Positions 1 through 7,885 are shown, numbered from the stretch's first letter. The stretch: 64,000 bases of DNA from Cohaesibacter intestini (GCF_003324485.1 NZ_QODK01000003.1:248001-312000); one strand, 5' to 3'. Translations and numbers: made by a program. Notes: generated from the letters alone by a model not told the origin.

Positions 1-249
1 TTCCAGTGTGCGGTGGTGCAAAGGGTCGAACGGGCCAAAGGGAAGGCCACCACGTCTTTCTTTGTCATCTTGGTGGAGTGGAACAGCGGCAGGGGGTTTT
101 GCTGGCTGACCGACCAATGCCGGATCGACCTCCAGAATCAACGGCATGGTGCCATGCATGGCGATGATTGCTGCATTCAAACCCACCGAAATCGGATGGG
201 TCGGTGAAGAAGGGACTGGATTGGTCACAATGCGTATGGCCTCTTGCAT
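1..249 (-). CDS. NAD regulator (NUDIX-like, COG4111-type), C-terminus cut by window edge
   Basis: An uninterrupted 83-codon frame runs leftward from an ATG at 249 off the window edge. The translation contains the stretch LPFGPFDPLHHRTLE, which I recognise from the NUDIX-related proteins annotated as NAD regulators in Rhizobiales, and an N-terminal VGLNAAIIAMHG beta-strand typical of the NUDIX fold start. It is the last gene of a leftward group with the phosphatase (342-914) and the HD hydrolase (1100-1723), an arrangement I recall in other Rhizobiales. Family call is from memory of the motif; the nucleotide-binding part lies outside the window. Confidence 0.6.
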   Translation of the reverse strand, partial: MQEAIRIVTNPVPSSPTHPISVGLNAAIIAMHGTMPLILEVDPALVGQPAKPPAAVPLHQDDKERRGGLPFGPFDPLHHRTLE

Positions 250-341
250 ATGCGATCCGCCCAGCGCCGAAGCGGGGCGAATCCATATCCCAAACTATAA
301 GCAAAAGCATGGGCAGGAAAAGGCAAAGATCGATGATCAGC

Positions 342-914
342 TCATACGGTGGATGCGAGCAAAGGAGCTTGGGCATCTGCTGCCGAGGCGATTGTTACAC
401 CCGATGCCGGAATGTGTGGCATGGCAAAGATATTGCCTTCATAACAATCCGCACCGCGACCAATCGATTCAATCGCATCGACCATGCGTCCGTCGCGCCC
501 CATCAACGCATCGGCCAGTGCGATCAGATGCGAATTGGGGGTCGCGCGTGGTGAGGCTTCGCGCAAGGCCTTGGCCAGCTCCATTTCGCTCAGATCAGGT
601 CGCAGGCTGCAAGCGGCAATATAGGCCGACGCCGTCGAGCGGCTGACCCCGGCCCAGCAATGGACAACCAGTGGCGTGGTCCGGTCCCATGCGTGAACAA
701 AGTCGATCAGTTGCTGCACCTGCTGTTCAGACGCCAGCTTGAAGCCGGGCAGGGTGGCAGCAATGTCATTCAGACTGAGACGCAAATGCCGTTCAGGCGC
801 AATGCCGGTCGGGCGCTCCATATCCATTTCCGGGTTGAGCACCGTAACCAGATGGGTCGCCTTGACGTCATCGACAACTTGCTGAAGTTTCGACAGCGAG
901 CAGACATAAAGCAT
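342..914 (-). CDS. Tyrosine / dual-specificity phosphatase family protein
   Basis: About 190 residues from an ATG at 914; an upstream extension to 980 is possible but adds an unconvincing leader. The protein carries the cysteine phosphatase P-loop HCWAGVSRS at residues 85-93, i.e. C86-x5-R92, the nucleophile and phosphate-binding arginine of the PTP superfamily. No signal peptide or membrane segment is visible, so it should be cytosolic. It sits between the HD hydrolase upstream and the NAD regulator downstream on the same strand, with gaps of 185 and 92 bases. The substrate is unknown; phosphoprotein or a small phosphorylated metabolite are both possible. Confidence 0.75.
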   Translation of the reverse strand: MLYVCSLSKLQQVVDDVKATHLVTVLNPEMDMERPTGIAPERHLRLSLNDIAATLPGFKLASEQQVQQLIDFVHAWDRTTPLVVHCWAGVSRSTASAYIAACSLRPDLSEMELAKALREASPRATPNSHLIALADALMGRDGRMVDAIESIGRGADCYEGNIFAMPHIPASGVTIASAADAQAPLLASTV

Positions 915-1099
915 GGTTTGGCCTCCGGGCTCAGGCATCAATCGGGTTGGGCAGCTTTCCGGGACTGGAAAAAGCACCATACTGCTTTTCTACGACAATC
1001 GCCCAAGATGGAAGTTAGCCCTTTGGTCGCATCAAGCTTCATGCGGCGTCGAGCGGCGCTCGATGGGAGGTCAGATCAGAGTCCGACAAGGGCAAACGG

Positions 1100-1723
1100 C
1101 TACTTAAGCTGATCATGCAATTGGTGGAACCGCTCAACAAAAGCTGTCTGGGCCTTTTGCGTGCTCCAGGGGGTAATCGGCAGATCGCTGGGGTCAATGC
1201 CATTGGGGGAGCCAAAGAGTATTTCCGCCTCGGCCTTATCAAATCCGGCCAAATGCACCGCCTCAAAATAGGCAGACACATGATCGGCACTCTTGATCTG
1301 GCGCTTCAGTTCCCGATTGGGATGGGCAGGCAAGCCAAACCGCAAATGGATTGCAGCCTCCAGTTTGGCTTCAATGGCTTTGTAGCCTTCCCCGATGGCG
1401 GATTTGAAGGGAGAAATCATATCGCCGATGACATATTCCGGGCCGTCATGCAACAAGGCCAGCAGCGCTGCGTCAGCGGGCATGTCGGGAAATTTCTGTC
1501 GCATGACCGCCTCGACAATCAAGCTGTGCTGGGCGACAGAGAAGGGATGATTGCCAACCGTCTGTCCATTCCAGCGGGCAACGCGCGCCAGACCGTGCGC
1601 GATGTCCTCGATCTCCACATCAAATGGAGAAGGGTCGAGAAGATCAAGGCGTCGTCCAGACAACATCCTTTGCCATGCTCTTGGGGGCTGTTTGGGTTTG
1701 GGCATCAGAGTCTCCGCATTCAA
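1100..1723 (-). CDS. HD domain-containing hydrolase (YfbR-like)
   Basis: 207 residues. The metal-binding set of an HD phosphohydrolase is visible: H66 in the AQHS segment, the HD doublet at residues 92-93 within LLHDGPEY, and a later Asp in the SADHVS segment. The HDGPEY/DMISPFK pattern is that of the YfbR/5'-nucleotidase-like branch, which dephosphorylates deoxynucleoside monophosphates; substrate here is inferred only. Upstream start alternatives exist (a second ATG at residue 7). First gene of the leftward phosphatase/NAD-regulator group. Confidence 0.75.
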   Translation of the reverse strand: MNAETLMPKPKQPPRAWQRMLSGRRLDLLDPSPFDVEIEDIAHGLARVARWNGQTVGNHPFSVAQHSLIVEAVMRQKFPDMPADAALLALLHDGPEYVIGDMISPFKSAIGEGYKAIEAKLEAAIHLRFGLPAHPNRELKRQIKSADHVSAYFEAVHLAGFDKAEAEILFGSPNGIDPSDLPITPWSTQKAQTAFVERFHQLHDQLK

Positions 1724-1929
1724 TTGGTCGTTGCTTACCGCAAATGCTTGTCAATGCCTATGACAAAATTTTTCGTCCTAACCGTCTTTGCCTGCGGGTT
1801 TTCTGCGATCTACGTAGAAATGCGGGGAAGTGTGAAGTGATTTATGTCGTAAAGACTGCTACAAATCTCTAAAAATTTCTACGCTTGTCAAAATTGCGTA
1901 AAAAAATGAAAGAAATTGAACAAACGATC

Positions 1930-2092
1930 TTGTTGAAGGAGATTCTTCAGAGTAAATTCATCTCCCATGATCATTTTAGGATCATCGAACCAATATTGCG
2001 CCGGAACAGGCTGCATTTGGTTTGGAAGGAATTTAAGTGGGGACCTAAATTCCTTAGAGAAGGGGCGCGACCTTGGTCGCGCTCCTTTTTTT
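1930..2092 (+). ncRNA. Candidate structured small RNA with intrinsic terminator
   Basis: Successive inverted repeats: TGAAG 1934-1938 with CTTCA 1945-1949 (the overlapping GGAGAT 1938-1943 can instead pair with ATCTCC 1960-1965); ATGATC 1967-1972 with GATCAT 1980-1985; AACCAA 1988-1993 with TTGGTT 2017-2022; a perfect 10-bp stem 2026-2035/2046-2055; and a 10-bp GC-rich terminator stem 2062-2071/2076-2085 (one G-U) followed by seven T. The gene on its left runs the other way, so the terminator has no obvious protein gene to serve. The 5' end is not defined; a CTTGTC resembling a -35 lies near 1883. I do not recognise the family. Confidence 0.45.
2062..2092 (+). terminator. Rho-independent terminator
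   Basis: Stem GGGGCGCGAC / GTCGCGCTCC with a four-base loop CTTG, followed by TTTTTTT at 2086-2092. Directed rightward. Confidence 0.8.
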
Positions 2093-2347
2093 GTTTTGTC
2101 GGCCTTCAACCGCATTTTTCTTGCTAAAGCGGCTGTGGCTTTGACACGCTTGGGGTGACAAATGTCCGAGGGAAATTAAATCTGAGTATGTTTTTCAACA
2201 ATTAATCCGACACCTGTCGACATGGATAACTTGAAAATGAAACCCAACAATCAAAAGGGTTTATTCAACTTACTTGGAAAAATTTTAATATGTTTCTCTT
2301 TCTTAATATCGTAACTTACTGTTTTGTTAGAACTTTCGATTTGACTT

Positions 2348-2362
2348 TGAGAACCATTCGCA
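2348..2362 (+). promoter_or_regulatory. Possible Fur-family (7-1-7) operator
   Basis: TGAGAACCATTCGCA matches the 7-1-7 Fur/Mur box TGATAAT-N-ATTATCA at 10 of 14 informative positions and lies 105 bases upstream of a ferric-iron binding-protein gene. The match is imperfect and Hyphomicrobiales often use RirA or Irr for iron control, so this is a candidate only. Confidence 0.3.
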
Positions 2363-2466
2363 TCAGTTTGAGGCCATAACAATTCAGGTGAGAGCCAATC
2401 GCCAAACCAAACTGGCAGGCTCAAGCATCCGATCTTGGGCCTTTAACCCATTCGTTGGAGAGAGAC

Positions 2467-3498
2467 ATGAAAAAGACAATGCTTGCAGCACTGGCTGCGA
2501 CACTGGGGGTGAGTGCATCCCTGCCTGCATTGGCCGCTGGCGAGGTCAATATCTATTCCTACCGTCAGCCCTTTCTGATCGAACCGATTCTGGAAGCCTT
2601 CACCAAGGAAACCGGTATCCAGACCAACGTTATCTTTGCCAAGAAGGGTCTGGAAGCCCGCATGAAAGCAGAGGGCGAGAACAGCCCTGCCGACCTGCTG
2701 CTCTCCGTCGATATTGGCAAGTTGAATGGCGCCAAGCTTGAGGGCGTGGCCCAGCCGGTAAAAAATGCCGTGCTGGAAACCAATATTCCCGCTCAGTATC
2801 GCGATGTCGACGGCCAATGGTTCGGCCTGACCACGCGTGCCCGTGTGATTTATGCCTCCAAGGAACGGGTTGAACAGACCAGCATCACCTATGAAGAGCT
2901 GGCAGATCCGAAATGGAAAGGCCGTATTTGCACCCGCTCCGGTCAGCATGTTTATACCATCGGCCTGATTGCCTCGATGATCGCCCACAAAGGCGAAGAG
3001 GAAACCAAGACATGGCTTGAAGGGGTGAAGGCCAATCTGGCGCGCCGCCCAACCGGCAATGATCGTGCGCAGGTCAAGTCCATCTATGCAGGCGAGTGCG
3101 ACATTTCTCTGGGCAACACCTATTATATGGGCCAGATGCAAACCAACGACAAAGAGCCTGAACAGAAAGACTGGGCCGAGTCGGTACGCATCCTGTTCCC
3201 CAACAGTGAAGATCGCGGTACCCACGTCAACATTTCCGGCGTCCTGTTGGCCAAATACGCTCCCAATAAGGACAATGCCATCAAGTTGATGGAATATCTG
3301 GCCTCGGACGCAGCTCAGCATCTCTATGCGGAAGTCAATTTCGAATATCCGGTGCTTGAAAGCGTCGAACCTTCGAAGTTGGTCAAGTCATGGGGCTCAT
3401 TCAAGGCTGACACGATCTCTTTGAACAAGATTGCAGATGCGCGCACAAAGGCATCCGAGTTGGTCGACATTGTCGACTTTGATGCGGGGCCGAACTGA
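2467..3498 (+). CDS. Fe(3+) ABC transporter periplasmic binding protein
   Basis: 343 residues. Start chosen at ATG 2467 because GGAGAGAG lies immediately upstream and the following residues form a signal peptide (MKK, hydrophobic core, ALA cleavage near residue 24). The mature protein begins GEVNIYSYRQPF and contains the TGIQTNVIF and GNTYYMGQM segments of FbpA/FutA-type ferric-binding proteins; the YY pair is the usual ferric-ligand tyrosine pair. It should capture ferric iron in the periplasm for the permease at 4127-5845. Unlike typical fbpABC operons, the two genes are 628 bases apart with RNA-like structures between them and no ATPase follows. Confidence 0.85.
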   Translation: MKKTMLAALAATLGVSASLPALAAGEVNIYSYRQPFLIEPILEAFTKETGIQTNVIFAKKGLEARMKAEGENSPADLLLSVDIGKLNGAKLEGVAQPVKNAVLETNIPAQYRDVDGQWFGLTTRARVIYASKERVEQTSITYEELADPKWKGRICTRSGQHVYTIGLIASMIAHKGEEETKTWLEGVKANLARRPTGNDRAQVKSIYAGECDISLGNTYYMGQMQTNDKEPEQKDWAESVRILFPNSEDRGTHVNISGVLLAKYAPNKDNAIKLMEYLASDAAQHLYAEVNFEYPVLESVEPSKLVKSWGSFKADTISLNKIADARTKASELVDIVDFDAGPN

Positions 3499-3586
3499 TC
3501 GGTCACGCTTCTTCACTCCACCATTCCTGCTGTCCTTTGTTGCCTCGATGACAAAGCCGGCGGGAATGGGGAGACAAGAACGGCAA

Positions 3587-3847
3587 TCAAAGGAGTTTTA
3601 AAGAATTGGAAAAAAGAGTTTGTGTCACGCTTTGTGACAGCCCCGATGTCATACTGGTCCTATGATCACGGGGGTATGAGCTCTTTTTCTCCAATAGCGC
3701 TTGACAGATTTGGATGCATTTCTGGTCCTCTTGCATCCAGTCGTCTGGAAAGCGCACTTCCCCGAAGTCCCGCATGCGGTGATGAATAGCAGAGCTGGTC
3801 CCTTTGCCCTTCAACCGATCACCGTACTGGCAGCATTCGCAGCACAT
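3587..3847 (-). CDS. Possible small Cys-rich protein, unrecognised
   Basis: 86-residue frame beginning MCCECCQYGD, with two further Cys near residues 44-48. An AGGTGAG ribosome-binding-like sequence lies five bases before the ATG and is part of the palindrome 3848-3865, so translation and the palindrome would be linked if real. Composition of the first 60 residues is protein-like, but no family is recognised and the C-terminal part overlaps a TGTCAC/GTGACA hairpin. It may be a chance frame. Confidence 0.25.
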   Translation of the reverse strand: MCCECCQYGDRLKGKGTSSAIHHRMRDFGEVRFPDDWMQEDQKCIQICQALLEKKSSYPRDHRTSMTSGLSQSVTQTLFSNSLKLL

Positions 3848-3865
3848 ATCTCACCTCGGTGAGAT
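3848..3865. promoter_or_regulatory. Perfect 18-bp palindrome (operator or hairpin)
   Basis: ATCTCACC-TC-GGTGAGAT. It lies 41 bases before the first sRNA-like hairpin on the plus strand and covers the ribosome-binding region of the weak minus-strand frame 3587-3847. It could be a dimeric repressor site or the 5' hairpin of the RNA. Confidence 0.35.
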
Positions 3866-3906
3866 GACTTGTGGGATTTGCACATGAACTTGTCCGGCCA
3901 AAGGTC

Positions 3907-3996
3907 TTTGAAAGCTGGTCCCTTTCAAACACTCCCTCCGGCAAGCGTTTTGTGTAAGTGCCACGATGTCTCCCGACATCGTGGCACTTTCTTTTT
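3907..3996 (+). ncRNA. Candidate trans-acting small RNA with anti-Shine-Dalgarno stretch
   Basis: Hairpin TTTGAAAG (3907-3914) / CTTTCAAA (3922-3929) with loop CTGGTCC; then an unpaired CTCCCTCC (3932-3939), complementary to a Shine-Dalgarno region; then a perfect 13-bp terminator stem (3958-3970 / 3975-3987) with TTTCTTTTT. Hairpin, pyrimidine-rich single strand and terminator is the architecture of Hfq-dependent alphaproteobacterial sRNAs. The true 5' end may be upstream, near the palindrome 3848-3865. Family not identified. Confidence 0.5.
3958..3996 (+). terminator. Rho-independent terminator
   Basis: Perfect 13-bp stem GTGCCACGATGTC / GACATCGTGGCAC with loop TCCC, followed by TTTCTTTTT. 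Directed rightward, 130 bases before the permease gene, so it would end the upstream RNA rather than the permease transcript. Confidence 0.85.
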
Positions 3997-4126
3997 GGCC
4001 ACCTTCTCGAACTTATTGTTGAGGTTTGTTTGATCGCAAAAAGGATCGGCCTGCCTTGATCTTTCTTTGCAAATATCCCTATAAGATGTATGTAACAATC
4101 AACAATAGTCGCGACGAGACCGGCCT

Positions 4127-5845
4127 GTGCCCCACTTTTCTCAAGATCCCGTGCCAGACGCTGTCGATCAGCCCGCCGTGGCAACGCCCGGCCTCTGGCG
4201 ACTGGTCGCTGTGACACGGCAGAGCGCGGTGGGGTGGGGCCTTTTGTGCCTGTTGACCCTGTTGGTCGTCGCTCCGATCCTGTCGCTTGTCATCATTGCC
4301 TTTGGTGATGCCGGGGATGTCTGGCCGCATCTCGTGTCTACCGTCTTGCCGCGTTCGGTGATGACCACCTTCTGGCTGATGCTCGGGGTGGGCAGCCTGA
4401 CAATGCTGATCGGGGTTTCGACCGCCTGGCTGGTGACCATGTGCCGCTTTCCCGGTCGCGCCATCTTTCAGTGGGCCCTGTTGATTCCACTGGCCATTCC
4501 CACCTATATCGTCGCCTATGCCTCGGTCGAGCTGTTGGACTATTCCGGCCCGGCCCAAAGTGCCTTGCGCTGGCTGTTTGGCTTCAAGAATGCCCGCGAT
4601 TACTGGTTTCCCGAAGTTCGTAGCCTACCCGGTGCGATCCTCGTGATGAGCTTGGTGCTCTACCCTTATATCTATCTGACCACCCGGGCGACCTTTCTGC
4701 TTCAGTCGGCCTGTGCGCTGGATGTCTCGCGCACCTTGGGAGCGGGGCCAATCCGTCTGTTCTTTGCTGTTGCTCTGCCGCTTGCCCGCCCGGCCATCGT
4801 GGTCGGGGTGACGCTTGCCATGATGGAATGCCTCAATGACATTGGAGCGGTCGAGTTTTTCGGGGTCAAGACCCTGACTTTCAGTGTCTATGACACATGG
4901 TTGAACCGCTCCAGCCTTGCAGGAGCTGCGCAGATTTCGACCGTGATGCTGCTGTTTGTGCTGATGCTTTTGTGGTTGGAACGCAATGGCCGACGACAGC
5001 AGCGCTTTGCGGTAACCACCCGTCGCTATCAGGCCTTGCCCAGCTTCCACCTGACCGGGCTTCGCGGCGCCTGCGCTGTGGCAATCTGCGCTCTGCCGAT
5101 TTTTCTCGGCTTTCTCCTGCCTGCGATGGTGCTGACCCGCTCGGTATTTCTCAATTGGCAAGACAATCTGACAGCCGATTTTCTTTCGGCAATGGGCAAC
5201 TCCCTGTTTCTGGCGACAGCTGCGGCGATCCTGACTACCATGATCGGCACCAGTCTTGCCTATGTCGCGCGCATCCAGAAAAGCCAACTTGCCGAAGCCA
5301 TCACCCGCACCTCGGCCATTGGCTATGCGGTGCCCGGCACCGTGCTTGCCGTGGGCATTCTCATTCCGGTTGCCATGCTGGACAATTTTATCGCTTCGAC
5401 CATGAAACAATGGTTCGGCATCGCCACCGGGCTGATCATCATCAGTTCTGGTGCAGCGATGCTCTATGCCTATTGCGTGCGCTTCATGGCTATGTCTTAC
5501 GGGGCAGGGGAAACCGGATTGCAACGCATATCGCCCAACCTCGAGGCCGCAGCCAGAACCCTTGGTCGCTCGCCCATGCGTACGCTGATCGAAATCGACC
5601 TGCCAATGATCCGTCCGGCTTTGATCTCCGGCGCGTTGCTGGTTTTTGTCGATGTGATGAAAGAACTGCCCGCCACCATCTTGCTCCGCCCGTTCAATTT
5701 CGACACATTGGCCACGTTGGTCTATGGTCAGGCGTCGCTTGAAGCCTTTGAGAAGGGCTCGTTGGCCGCGCTTTCCATCGTGCTGGTCGGCATCGTGCCG
5801 GTGATCCTTTTGTCACGCACAGCCAATAGGTCGCACGCGAACTAG
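4127..5845 (+). CDS. Iron ABC transporter permease (FbpB-type, fused double domain)
   Basis: 572 residues, GTG start at 4127; the leader before the first membrane segment (around residue 30) is Pro/Asp-rich and a later start is possible. About twelve hydrophobic segments form two homologous binding-protein-dependent transport domains, each with an EAA-type loop: one after the TLGAGPIRLFF region and one around EAAARTLGRSPMRTLIEIDLP. This is the usual one-polypeptide permease of ferric-iron and thiamine-type importers. Partner of the binding protein at 2467. No ATP-binding subunit is found anywhere in the window, so the energising ATPase must be elsewhere or shared. Confidence 0.85.
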   Translation: MPHFSQDPVPDAVDQPAVATPGLWRLVAVTRQSAVGWGLLCLLTLLVVAPILSLVIIAFGDAGDVWPHLVSTVLPRSVMTTFWLMLGVGSLTMLIGVSTAWLVTMCRFPGRAIFQWALLIPLAIPTYIVAYASVELLDYSGPAQSALRWLFGFKNARDYWFPEVRSLPGAILVMSLVLYPYIYLTTRATFLLQSACALDVSRTLGAGPIRLFFAVALPLARPAIVVGVTLAMMECLNDIGAVEFFGVKTLTFSVYDTWLNRSSLAGAAQISTVMLLFVLMLLWLERNGRRQQRFAVTTRRYQALPSFHLTGLRGACAVAICALPIFLGFLLPAMVLTRSVFLNWQDNLTADFLSAMGNSLFLATAAAILTTMIGTSLAYVARIQKSQLAEAITRTSAIGYAVPGTVLAVGILIPVAMLDNFIASTMKQWFGIATGLIIISSGAAMLYAYCVRFMAMSYGAGETGLQRISPNLEAAARTLGRSPMRTLIEIDLPMIRPALISGALLVFVDVMKELPATILLRPFNFDTLATLVYGQASLEAFEKGSLAALSIVLVGIVPVILLSRTANRSHAN

Positions 5846-5911
5846 GTCTTTGGCGCTGCAGTGCAGAGGTGGCACCTGCTTGGCCATCAAGGGAACTGGC
5901 GGGAAAAAGGC

Positions 5912-5930
5912 AACCCGGCAAAGCCGGGTT
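5912..5930. terminator. Weak intrinsic-terminator-like hairpin
   Basis: AACCCGGC-AAA-GCCGGGTT, 67 bases after the permease stop. On the plus strand only ATTGAGTT follows; on the minus strand a five-T run comes three bases after the stem. Could end the permease transcript inefficiently. Confidence 0.4.
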
Positions 5931-6424
5931 ATTGAGTTGACGGAATGCACGACCTTATCGCCAGCCGCTTCACAAGTCAGGTCATATTCCTCACCATTCC
6001 TCTAGGCGCTTGGGGACCAGAATGCGCCCTGACATTGTAGTTCCAGTTTATATGTATTCTCGCTTGCGGAGAACATAAAATTTTATTTGATTTCTAATAT
6101 TCGAAACAATTTGTTACTCGGTTCACCTAGCGAAGGGAAAAAGGTAAACCGTCTCGGCCTTTAGATGAATCTGGATCAATCCGGGCTTGTAAATTGGACA
6201 AACACTTGTAAGTCTGTCACCGCTCCGGTTCGCAAGTCATTTTGCCTCTTTTGCCGCCGGGATGGACGGTTGGGGACAACAAAGGACAAAGCAAGTGAGC
6301 GGGAAATTACCACTATGACAAGAGCCTTCGTTTGTCATCTTGGGCTGTCACGCTGGCTTCCATCATCGTATCTCGATGAGCGGCTGAGTCCAGTGAAACG
6401 TCAATGAACCGGAAACAGGAGTTA

Positions 6425-6459
6425 GATCCGGCAAGCTCCGCTAGCAGGAGCGCCGGGTC
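6425..6459 (+). promoter_or_regulatory. Stable leader hairpin upstream of scoA
   Basis: GATCCGGC (6425-6432) pairs with GCCGGGTC (6452-6459) with one G-U, and GCTCC (6435-6439) with GGAGC (6447-6451): 13 pairs interrupted only by an AA bulge, capped by a GCTAGCA loop. It ends six bases before the GGGAG ribosome-binding site of scoA, a position where it could influence translation or mRNA stability. Confidence 0.4.
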
Positions 6460-6476
6460 GAATGTGGGAGAACACA

Positions 6477-7172
6477 ATGAAAAAGGTTTATGCCAGCGCT
6501 GCTGAAGCGCTGGAAGGGCTGGTATTCGATGGCATGACAATCGCTGTCGGTGGTTTCGGCTTGTGCGGCATTCCGGAGAATCTCATTCTGGCCTTGCGCG
6601 AAACCGGCGTAAAGGACATCACGGTTGTCTCAAACAATTGCGGCATTGATGATTTTGGCATGGGCCTGTTGCTCAAAACCCGCCAGATCAAGAAGATGGT
6701 GTCTTCCTATGTTGGGGAGAATGCCGAATTCATGCGCCAATATTTGTCTGGCGAGCTGGAGCTTGAATTCAATCCCCAAGGCACGTTGGCCGAGCGTCTG
6801 CGCGCTGGCGGAGCCGGGATTCCGGGCTTTTACACCAAAACCGGTGTCGGCACGATCATTGCCGAGGGCAAGGAACACAAGGACTTTGACGGCGAAACCT
6901 ACATTCTCGAGCGCGGCATCAAGACCGATCTGGCTTTGGTCAAGGCATGGCGCGGTGATGAGAAGGGCAATCTGACCTACCGCAAGACCGCCATGAATTT
7001 CAATCCCGAATGCGCGACGGCTGGCAAGGTGACCTTGGCTGAGGTCGAGGAAATTGTCGACACCGGCTCTCTCGACAAAATGGCCATCCATACCCCTGAA
7101 ATCTTCGTTCAGCGCATCATTCAGGGTGAGCATGAAAAACGCATCGAACAACGCACTGTACGTGCCAGCTAA
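6477..7172 (+). CDS. scoA: 3-oxoacid (succinyl-CoA:3-ketoacid) CoA-transferase subunit A
   Basis: 231 residues from ATG 6477, preceded by GGGAG at 6466-6470; an in-frame GTG at 6462 is rejected because it overlaps that site. Contains the glycine-rich CoA-binding segment [11 protein letters not shown] near residues 23-33 and the NNCG segment of family I CoA-transferase alpha subunits. With ScoB (14 bases downstream) it transfers CoA from succinyl-CoA to acetoacetate, feeding ketone bodies or PHB breakdown products into acetyl-CoA metabolism in the cytosol. Full length for the family. Confidence 0.9.
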   Translation: MKKVYASAAEALEGLVFDGMTIAVGGFGLCGIPENLILALRETGVKDITVVSNNCGIDDFGMGLLLKTRQIKKMVSSYVGENAEFMRQYLSGELELEFNPQGTLAERLRAGGAGIPGFYTKTGVGTIIAEGKEHKDFDGETYILERGIKTDLALVKAWRGDEKGNLTYRKTAMNFNPECATAGKVTLAEVEEIVDTGSLDKMAIHTPEIFVQRIIQGEHEKRIEQRTVRAS

Positions 7173-7186
7173 GGGGAGAGACGGAT

Positions 7187-7825
7187 ATGGCATGGACACG
7201 CGATCAAATGGCCGAACGCGCAGCGCAGGAACTGCAGGACGGCTTTTACGTCAATCTCGGCATTGGCATTCCCACCCTTGTTGCCAACTATGTCGGCGAC
7301 AAGGAAATCACCCTCCAGTCGGAGAATGGCATGCTCGGCATGGGGCCGTTCCCGACCGAAGATGAAGTGGATGCCGACCTGATCAATGCGGGCAAGCAGA
7401 CCATCACCGAACTGAAGCGCTCATCCTATTTCTCCTCCTCCCAGTCCTTCGGCATGATCCGTGGCGGTCACATCGACCTGTCGGTTCTGGGGGCAATGGA
7501 AGTGGCGGAAAATGGCGATCTCGCCAATTGGATGATCCCCGGCAAGCTCGTCAAGGGCATGGGCGGTGCGATGGATCTGGTCTCTGGCGTCAAGAAAATC
7601 GTCGTCGTGATGGACCACACCAACAAGAAGGGTGAGAGCAAGATCCTCAAGCAATGCACTTTGCCACTGACCGGCAAGGGCGTTGTCGATCTGATCATCA
7701 CCGATCTTGGTGTGATGCAAGTGCGCCCGGACGGGCTTGCGCTGATCCAGCTGGCACCAGACGTCACTGTCGATGAAGTCGAGGCGAAAACCGACGCCAA
7801 CCTGATCATTGATTTGAAGAACTGA
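7187..7825 (+). CDS. scoB: 3-oxoacid CoA-transferase subunit B
   Basis: 212 residues; GGGGAGAG ribosome-binding site before the ATG. Residues 45-48, S-E-N-G, hold the catalytic glutamate (E46) of family I CoA-transferases, which forms the glutamyl-CoA thioester intermediate. [11 protein letters not shown] near residue 25 is the characteristic beta-subunit motif. Co-transcribed with scoA and followed by an intrinsic terminator, so the pair forms a complete two-gene operon. Confidence 0.92.
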   Translation: MAWTRDQMAERAAQELQDGFYVNLGIGIPTLVANYVGDKEITLQSENGMLGMGPFPTEDEVDADLINAGKQTITELKRSSYFSSSQSFGMIRGGHIDLSVLGAMEVAENGDLANWMIPGKLVKGMGGAMDLVSGVKKIVVVMDHTNKKGESKILKQCTLPLTGKGVVDLIITDLGVMQVRPDGLALIQLAPDVTVDEVEAKTDANLIIDLKN

Positions 7826-7855
7826 CACGGCGTTCCCACATTCTGACCAAACTTG

Positions 7856-7885
7856 GCCCGCGCTGCTCCTGCCGTGCGGGCTTTT
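7856..7885 (+). terminator. Rho-independent terminator after scoAB
   Basis: GCCCGC 7856-7861 pairs with GCGGGC 7876-7881 around a 14-base loop; TTTT follows, 31 bases after the scoB stop. Confidence 0.6.

Larger units (their letters stand above)
1724..2466. other. 743-bp intergenic region with ncRNA candidate and iron-gene promoter
   Basis: Between the HD hydrolase and the iron-binding protein. No convincing protein gene: the frames present are short and overlap perfect hairpins. It contains an AT-rich stretch around 1830-1920, a run of hairpins ending in a strong terminator (1930-2092, listed separately), and an AT-rich segment 2160-2350 that should hold the promoter of the iron-transport gene. 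Confidence 0.6.
3499..4126. other. 628-bp intergenic region between iron-binding protein and permease
   Basis: Unusually long for genes of one transporter. Holds a long imperfect hairpin CCATTCC...GGAATGG around 3519-3576, a short TGTCAC/GTGACA hairpin near 3621-3637, an 18-bp palindrome 3848-3865, a 13-base direct repeat (AGCTGGTCCCTTT at 3793-3805 and 3913-3925), an sRNA-like unit with terminator 3907-3996, and one weak leftward small-protein frame (3587-3847). Confidence 0.6.
5846..6476. other. 631-bp intergenic region before scoA
   Basis: Contains a GC-rich hairpin at 5912-5930, an AT-rich stretch 6040-6120 likely to hold a promoter, an imperfect inverted repeat CGGTTCACC/GGTAAACCG near 6119-6154, and a strong leader hairpin 6425-6459 just before scoA. 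No convincing gene. Confidence 0.6.
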
